This document shows positions 6,242 through 9,357 of a stretch of DNA of 9,357 nt, in pieces. Position 1 is the stretch's first letter. The number at the start of each line of letters is the position of its first letter. The position numbers and the translations under genes were made by a program. Below the pieces are notes generated by a model that was not told the origin of the DNA, searched no databases, and saw only the letters and a program-made list of their open reading frames with translations. The stretch is from Flavobacteriales bacterium UBA7443 (GTDB taxonomy: Bacteria > Bacteroidota > Bacteroidia > Flavobacteriales_D > Sanyastnellaceae), in NCBI GenBank assembly GCA_002477505.1, contig DLQB01000111.1, positions 1-9,357 of the forward strand, written 5' to 3'.

Positions 6242-6511
6242 TTAAGCCATTTCAGCCTGTTTCCATGGCGCGAAGGCCAGTTGCTCTCGGCCCTTCTTGG
6301 TAAGGGTATACCCGTTCTTGTTTTGCAGCATGCCATCGAGGTACAAGTTGGTAATCCGCTCGCCGATTCGTGCCTGTCCAACACTGAGGTCCGTATCTGC
6401 TTCAATCCGCTTCCAGAAATTTCGCTCCAAGACGGCCAATCGAATGTGAGATTGCTGCTCTTGCTTGTAGGTGTGGATGATGTCGAGGATCATGTAATCG
6501 TACTTGTCCAT
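6242..6511 (-). CDS. small winged-helix-like protein of unknown function
   Basis: An 89-residue protein in which residues 25-80 look like a winged helix: a helix (LAVLERNFWKRIEAD), a turn and recognition-like helix (VGQARIGERITNLYLDGML), and a beta wing (QNKNGYTLTKKGRE). The segment from ITNLYLDGML to the wing resembles DNA-binding winged-helix domains of PadR/MarR-like type. The ATG at 6511 is preferred because MDKYDYMILDIIHTYK reads as a natural N-terminal helix. An in-frame ATG at 6568 would add 19 residues but lies one base from a TACTTTG box (6571-6577) that could be the promoter. Its stop is 43 bp from the bidirectional terminator. Its target is unknown. It could instead be a structural winged helix without a DNA-binding role. 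Confidence 0.7.
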   Translation of the reverse strand: MDKYDYMILDIIHTYKQEQQSHIRLAVLERNFWKRIEADTDLSVGQARIGERITNLYLDGMLQNKNGYTLTKKGREQLAFAPWKQAEMA

Positions 6512-6735
6512 GGCTAAGGTGATGTGGTAGGTTAGGGTTTTCGTTGCAAGGCTTTCAGCCCTACGCATGCAAAGTAGCAGGCGACAGTTAAAAAGGGGTT
6601 CATCGGAGCGACCGAAATATGAACGAATTGTTAACGACTGCAGGAAACATGTTGATGACTTGTGAATAGCGACCCAACCGTTTTTCTAAACACTTGATAA
6701 CGATTAGAATGGAGCTGCTTCTTGCCTGCGATGAT
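6512..6735. other. intergenic region between aat and the winged-helix gene
   Basis: About 220 bp, AT-rich, with no convincing gene on either strand. The only promoter-like motif found on the - strand is GCTACTTTG (6570-6578), one base short of TAnnTTTG and with no clear -33 element. No strong terminator is seen after the aat stop codon, so partial cotranscription of the winged-helix gene from aat is possible. Confidence 0.4.
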
Positions 6736-7434
6736 TCAATCCTTAGGAAGGCTCCACCGGCCACGAAGTGTTTTCCCATTGTTCAGGTGTGTCCTCAAAA
6801 GGGACATAAACGCGTCGCGTTCAATTTCACAAGCTCCCATGCTTTGGAGGTGCGGGTTCTGAATTTGGCAATCGATGGGCCCGAAATTGTGTTTTTTGGC
6901 CCATTCAATCAGATGGATGAAAGCAATCTTGGATGCGTTGCTTTCTGCCGAATACATGCTTTCGCCAAAAAACATGTGCCCAATGGACACGCCATAGAGC
7001 CCACCAATGAGTTTTCCATTACGCCAAGTTTCGAAAGAATGGGCGAAGCCCAGTGCATGCAAACGCAGGTAGGCCTGAATGATGTCTTCTGAAATCCACG
7101 TTCCTTCTCCGTCTTTTCTTAACTCCCCACAATTGCGCAGAACCGCTTCGAATTGGGTGTCTGTTTTGACTGAGTAATCCTTACGATTGAGCACGTTGCG
7201 CATGCTTTTGGAGATCTTCAGATCCTCCAACCTCAAGATGCAGCGTTTTTCAGGAGCCCACCAGAGAATCGGGTCATTTTCACCGTACCATGGAAACACG
7301 CCGTTTTGATAAGCAGCGATGAGTCTTGCTTCACTGAGGTCACCGCCGATGGCGAGCAATCCTTCCCAAGCATCTTCCAAAGGCGGAAAGCCAATGGAAT
7401 CGTCCAGCATGGCGATACGGGGTTGCTCAGTCAT
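6736..7434 (-). CDS. aat: leucyl/phenylalanyl-tRNA--protein transferase
   Basis: This 232-residue cytoplasmic enzyme transfers Leu or Phe from aminoacyl-tRNA to N-terminal Arg or Lys of proteins, marking them for ClpS/ClpAP-type degradation (bacterial N-degron pathway). The family signature is intact: FPPLEDAWEGLLAIGGDLS (16-34), GVFPWY (45-50), ILWWAPEKR (56-64), GTWISEDI (111-118), GGLYGVSIGHMFFGESMYS (144-162) and IDCQ (187-190). D188 and Q190 correspond to the catalytic D186/Q188 of the E. coli enzyme. The ATG at 7434 gives a normal-length protein; the in-frame ATG at 7470 adds 12 uncharacteristic residues. A GGAGG lies 12 nt upstream, rather far for a working Shine-Dalgarno site. It diverges from the Nudix gene with 59 bp between starts, so the two promoters must overlap. 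Confidence 0.95.
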   Translation of the reverse strand: MTEQPRIAMLDDSIGFPPLEDAWEGLLAIGGDLSEARLIAAYQNGVFPWYGENDPILWWAPEKRCILRLEDLKISKSMRNVLNRKDYSVKTDTQFEAVLRNCGELRKDGEGTWISEDIIQAYLRLHALGFAHSFETWRNGKLIGGLYGVSIGHMFFGESMYSAESNASKIAFIHLIEWAKKHNFGPIDCQIQNPHLQSMGACEIERDAFMSLLRTHLNNGKTLRGRWSLPKD

Positions 7435-7459
7435 CGTAGAAGTTATCCTCCGAAGATAG

Positions 7460-7489
7460 TTGTTGGGCATGGATTATGCCTCATTTTTG
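7460..7489 (+). promoter_or_regulatory. possible promoter of the Nudix gene in the divergent aat/Nudix spacer
   Basis: TTG (7460-7462), 19 bp, then CATTTTTG (7482-7489), one mismatch from TAnnTTTG; it ends 4 bp before the ATG at 7494. The spacer holds a small dyad, GGCAT (7466-7470) and ATGCC (7476-7480), between the two elements. If used, the transcript would start close to the start codon. Confidence 0.4.
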
Positions 7490-7493
7490 AACC

Positions 7494-8177
7494 ATGGCTG
7501 AGCATCATCCGACGTCCATTCAAGATTTGGCTAATCGCTTCGCTGAGGATGGCGTTTCTTTTGGAAAAATGGCAGATGCAAAAATGCCATTCACGCGTCC
7601 TTCCAAGTCAGAGGCTTTGGCTCAAGGGTTCCATGTTCGGCTCGCTGCAGTTTTGTTAACATTGGTCCCCAGCCAAGGCCAGTGGTGCCTCGTATTGATG
7701 AAGCGCCCGGAATATCCCGGAGTTCACAGTGGTCAGATTTCGATTCCTGGTGGGGAGGTAGAAGCCGAAGACACGGATAATCTGAGCACGGCACTTCGTG
7801 AGTTTGAAGAGGAAATGGGGGTCATGGTAAGCCGCGACGATGTCATTGCAGATCTTACAGAGCGCTACATTCCTCCCAGCAATTTTGCGGTGAAGCCTTT
7901 CATTGCAGTATTGGATCGGATGCCCATGTGGAAGGTGGATTCTAAAGAGGTAGCTGAAGTTGTCGTTGTTCCTGTGGCGGATTTGCTGCCGGACGATGCC
8001 CTGAGAAATACAGCAATCAAAATGGGCAAGGACCAAAACCAAGAGATTCACCTTCCAGCGTATCGCTTCGAAGATCACATTATCTGGGGTGCGACGGCTA
8101 TCATGATTGCTGAGTTCGTTGCTGCGTGGAAGAAAACATTTCCGGATCCGGTGGCAACGGCATTGGACGTTCGCTGA
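7494..8177 (+). CDS. Nudix hydrolase, CoA pyrophosphatase (NudL/CoAse type)
   Basis: A 227-residue cytoplasmic enzyme that should split coenzyme A or its derivatives into phosphopantetheine and 3',5'-ADP. It carries the NuCoA motif upstream of the Nudix box (VLMKRPEYPGVHSGQISIPGG, residues 67-87) and a Nudix box with the CoAse-type loop, EVEAEDTDNLSTALREFEEEMG (88-109), in which R102, E103, E106 and E107 are the metal-binding core. The loop is one residue longer than the classic GX5EX7REUXEEXGU pattern, as is usual in this subfamily. An N-terminal extension of about 45 residues precedes the fold, as in other CoA pyrophosphatases. The HEAT-like gene follows 33 bp later and may be cotranscribed. 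The ORF start is the first ATG after the divergent promoter region. Confidence 0.9.
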   Translation: MAEHHPTSIQDLANRFAEDGVSFGKMADAKMPFTRPSKSEALAQGFHVRLAAVLLTLVPSQGQWCLVLMKRPEYPGVHSGQISIPGGEVEAEDTDNLSTALREFEEEMGVMVSRDDVIADLTERYIPPSNFAVKPFIAVLDRMPMWKVDSKEVAEVVVVPVADLLPDDALRNTAIKMGKDQNQEIHLPAYRFEDHIIWGATAIMIAEFVAAWKKTFPDPVATALDVR

Positions 8178-8198
8178 ACACGTTTCTTTAAACTGAAG

Positions 8199-8206
8199 TA
8201 CTTTTG
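8199..8206 (+). promoter_or_regulatory. perfect TAnnTTTG box directly before the HEAT-like gene
   Basis: TACTTTTG matches the Bacteroidota -7 consensus exactly and ends 4 bp before the ATG at 8211, so the transcript would start at or very near the start codon. No good TTTG is found at the usual -33 distance. The box may be a second promoter inside the Nudix/HEAT pair or a chance match. Confidence 0.35.
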
Positions 8207-8210
8207 CCGG

Positions 8211-8717
8211 ATGAATTCAATCGTACAACTTATCTCTGGCCGCGAGGAAGATGCGCTGGGTGCCCTCGAAGTGGCGAAGGAAGCAGGAACTGTTCAATGG
8301 GTTCGACCGATGTTGGAAGCCTTTCGGGACCGTTCAGAGGAAGGACTTCGCCAGGAGATTGCATCCATGCTCGGTTCTTTGAAGGTGTCAGAAGGAGCAG
8401 AGGTCATGGGGGATGCGCTGGAAGACCCGGAGTTTTCATCCATTCATGCGGACATCATTGGATTTTTATGGAGCTGTGGTTTTCAATCGGAAAATCACTT
8501 GCGTTGCGTCGTTCATTGTGCTGCGGAAGGCGATTTTCGATGCGCGATGGAAGCATTAACATGGATCGAAGAGTTGGAGACCGTTAGCGATGAAAATGCG
8601 CTGTGGGATGCCTTGCTGGTGGTTCGCGGCGTAGTCGAAGACGGACGTGAAGATGGAACCCAGCCATTGTTTGAGGCCATGCACCAAGCACTCAGTGCCC
8701 TGGAACGAAAGCAGTAA
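8211..8717 (+). CDS. HEAT-like alpha-helical protein of unknown function
   Basis: A 168-residue, acidic, all-helical soluble protein with no signal peptide or membrane segment. It reads as a chain of paired amphipathic helices: EDALGALEVAKEAG, WVRPMLEAFRDRSEEGLRQEIASMLGSL, GAEVMGDALEDPEFSSIHADIIGFLWSCG, then HLRCVVHCAAEGDFRCAMEALTWIEEL and ENALWDALLVVRGVVEDG. This resembles HEAT/ARM-type repeats, which usually form protein-binding scaffolds. It follows the CoA pyrophosphatase gene in the same direction with a 33-bp gap, and converges on the carboxylase gene, their stops only 16 bp apart. I do not recognise a named family; it looks like a conserved lineage-specific protein. Several cysteines (97, 104, 110, 117 approximately) cluster in the middle but form no known metal motif. 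Confidence 0.75.
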   Translation: MNSIVQLISGREEDALGALEVAKEAGTVQWVRPMLEAFRDRSEEGLRQEIASMLGSLKVSEGAEVMGDALEDPEFSSIHADIIGFLWSCGFQSENHLRCVVHCAAEGDFRCAMEALTWIEELETVSDENALWDALLVVRGVVEDGREDGTQPLFEAMHQALSALERKQ

Positions 8718-8733
8718 AGACAGTTGTTTTTTC

Positions 8734-9357
8734 TCACGTTTGAATCACACCTGTGCGAAACGCTTCGAGGGGTGCATGGCTGGCCATTTCAATGCCGCTG
8801 CTGATCCAATGCCGGGTCTCTTCCGGATCAATGACAGCATCTACCCACAAACGCGCTGCAGCGTAGACCGGAGAGGTTTGCTCTGTATAGCGTGATTCAA
8901 TGGCATCGAACATCTTTTTCTGCTCAGCCTCATTCGGCTTCTCACCTTGTTTTTTGAGCCGAGCCAATTCAATCTGTTGCAAAACCTTAGCGGCTTGTTC
9001 CCCTCCCATGACAGCGAGCTGGGCGGAGGGCCAGGCTACGATCAGTCGAGGGTCGTATGCTTTGCCGCACATGGCATAATTCCCGGCGCCATAACTGTTT
9101 CCAACAATGATGGTAAACTTCGGGACGGTTGAATTTGCCACGGCGTTGACCATCTTCGCGCCATCTTTGATGATGCCGCCGTGTTCACTGCGCGATCCTA
9201 CCATAAACCCGGTTACGTCTTGCAAGAAGACGAGTGGAATCCCTTTTTGATTGCAATTCATGATGAAGCGTGCAGATTTGTCGGCACTATCCGAATAAAT
9301 CACACCTCCAAATTGCATCCCATCTGTCTTGGATTTCACCAGTTTTCTTTGATTGGC
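8734..9357 (-). CDS. acyl-CoA carboxylase, carboxyltransferase (beta) subunit, C-terminal part
   Basis: The last 207 residues of a biotin-dependent carboxyltransferase subunit; the frame continues past the right edge (ANQRKLVKS...), and family members are about 510-545 residues. It moves CO2 from carboxybiotin to an acyl-CoA. Visible signatures of the C-terminal crotonase-like domain are FGGVIYSDSADKSARFI, IPLVFLQDVTGFMVG, GGIIKDGAKMVNAVANS, then GNSYGAGNYAMCGKAYDPRL with the glycine-rich oxyanion loop, and AVMGGEQAAKVL. The pattern fits the methylcrotonyl-CoA/propionyl-CoA carboxylase group, with SEHGGIIKDGAKM most like methylcrotonyl-type enzymes, but the substrate is not settled here. No biotin carboxylase gene is in the window. 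It converges on the HEAT-like gene, with no clear hairpin in the 16-bp gap. Confidence 0.93.
   Translation of the reverse strand, partial: ANQRKLVKSKTDGMQFGGVIYSDSADKSARFIMNCNQKGIPLVFLQDVTGFMVGSRSEHGGIIKDGAKMVNAVANSTVPKFTIIVGNSYGAGNYAMCGKAYDPRLIVAWPSAQLAVMGGEQAAKVLQQIELARLKKQGEKPNEAEQKKMFDAIESRYTEQTSPVYAAARLWVDAVIDPEETRHWISSGIEMASHAPLEAFRTGVIQT

Noticed and set aside
6694..7092. 132-codon open frame on the + strand across aat
   Set aside because: It is antisense to the conserved aat motifs and has no recognisable features.
7435..7470. Upstream ATG at 7470 for aat
   Set aside because: It adds 12 residues unlike the family and pushes the gene to within 24 bp of the divergent Nudix start; the ATG at 7434 gives normal length.
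7466..7480. GGCAT/ATGCC dyad in the aat/Nudix spacer as a defined operator
   Set aside because: The arms are only 5 bp and nothing else supports binding, so it is mentioned only within the promoter entry.
7656..8078. 140-codon open frame on the - strand inside the Nudix gene
   Set aside because: It is antisense to a clear Nudix hydrolase and looks like a shadow frame.
1..9357. CRISPR arrays, tRNA or rRNA genes, transposases, integrases, toxin-antitoxin or defence genes
   Set aside because: No spaced direct repeats, tRNA-like cloverleaf ends, or recombinase or defence-protein motifs were found in either strand.

Overview
The window looks like chromosomal DNA from a member of the Bacteroidota, most likely a flavobacterium-like (Flavobacteriales) organism. 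The grounds are: a large secreted protein with a choice-of-anchor-L domain and a type IX secretion (T9SS) type B C-terminal sorting domain; an ECF sigma factor of the kind paired with B12-binding MerR regulators in flavobacterial pigment loci; promoter boxes resembling the Bacteroidota -7 element TAnnTTTG; and few convincing Shine-Dalgarno sequences. No tRNA, rRNA, CRISPR array, insertion sequence or phage gene was seen. Base composition looks even throughout.

Left part (1-4412): the 3' end of a MerR-family, CarH/LitR-like B12-binding regulator, then an ECF sigma factor, then a 1101-residue T9SS-exported surface protein, all on the + strand. The 156 bp between regulator and sigma factor hold a weak terminator, an 18-bp perfect palindrome, and a second inverted repeat of the same half-site (TTAAACA) placed over the predicted sigma-factor promoter. 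This looks like an operator cluster for the upstream regulator. In related bacteria, as I recall, this regulator and sigma pair sits beside carotenoid genes; here the next gene is an adhesin-like protein. That is the most interesting feature of the window.

Middle (4413-6735): a sugar/H+ symporter of the FHS (FucP/GluP) family; a 47-residue basic small protein with its own leader; a region of two strong tandem hairpins, the second a bidirectional terminator; and, facing it on the - strand, a small winged-helix-like protein.

Right part (6736-9357): leucyl/phenylalanyl-tRNA-protein transferase (aat, - strand) diverges from a Nudix CoA pyrophosphatase (+ strand), which is followed by a HEAT-like alpha-helical protein. 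This converges on the C-terminal part of an acyl-CoA carboxylase carboxyltransferase (beta) subunit that runs off the right edge. These are ordinary housekeeping genes. A recurring detail is a TAnnTTTG-like box ending only 4-5 bp before the start codon of three genes, which hints at leaderless or near-leaderless transcripts.
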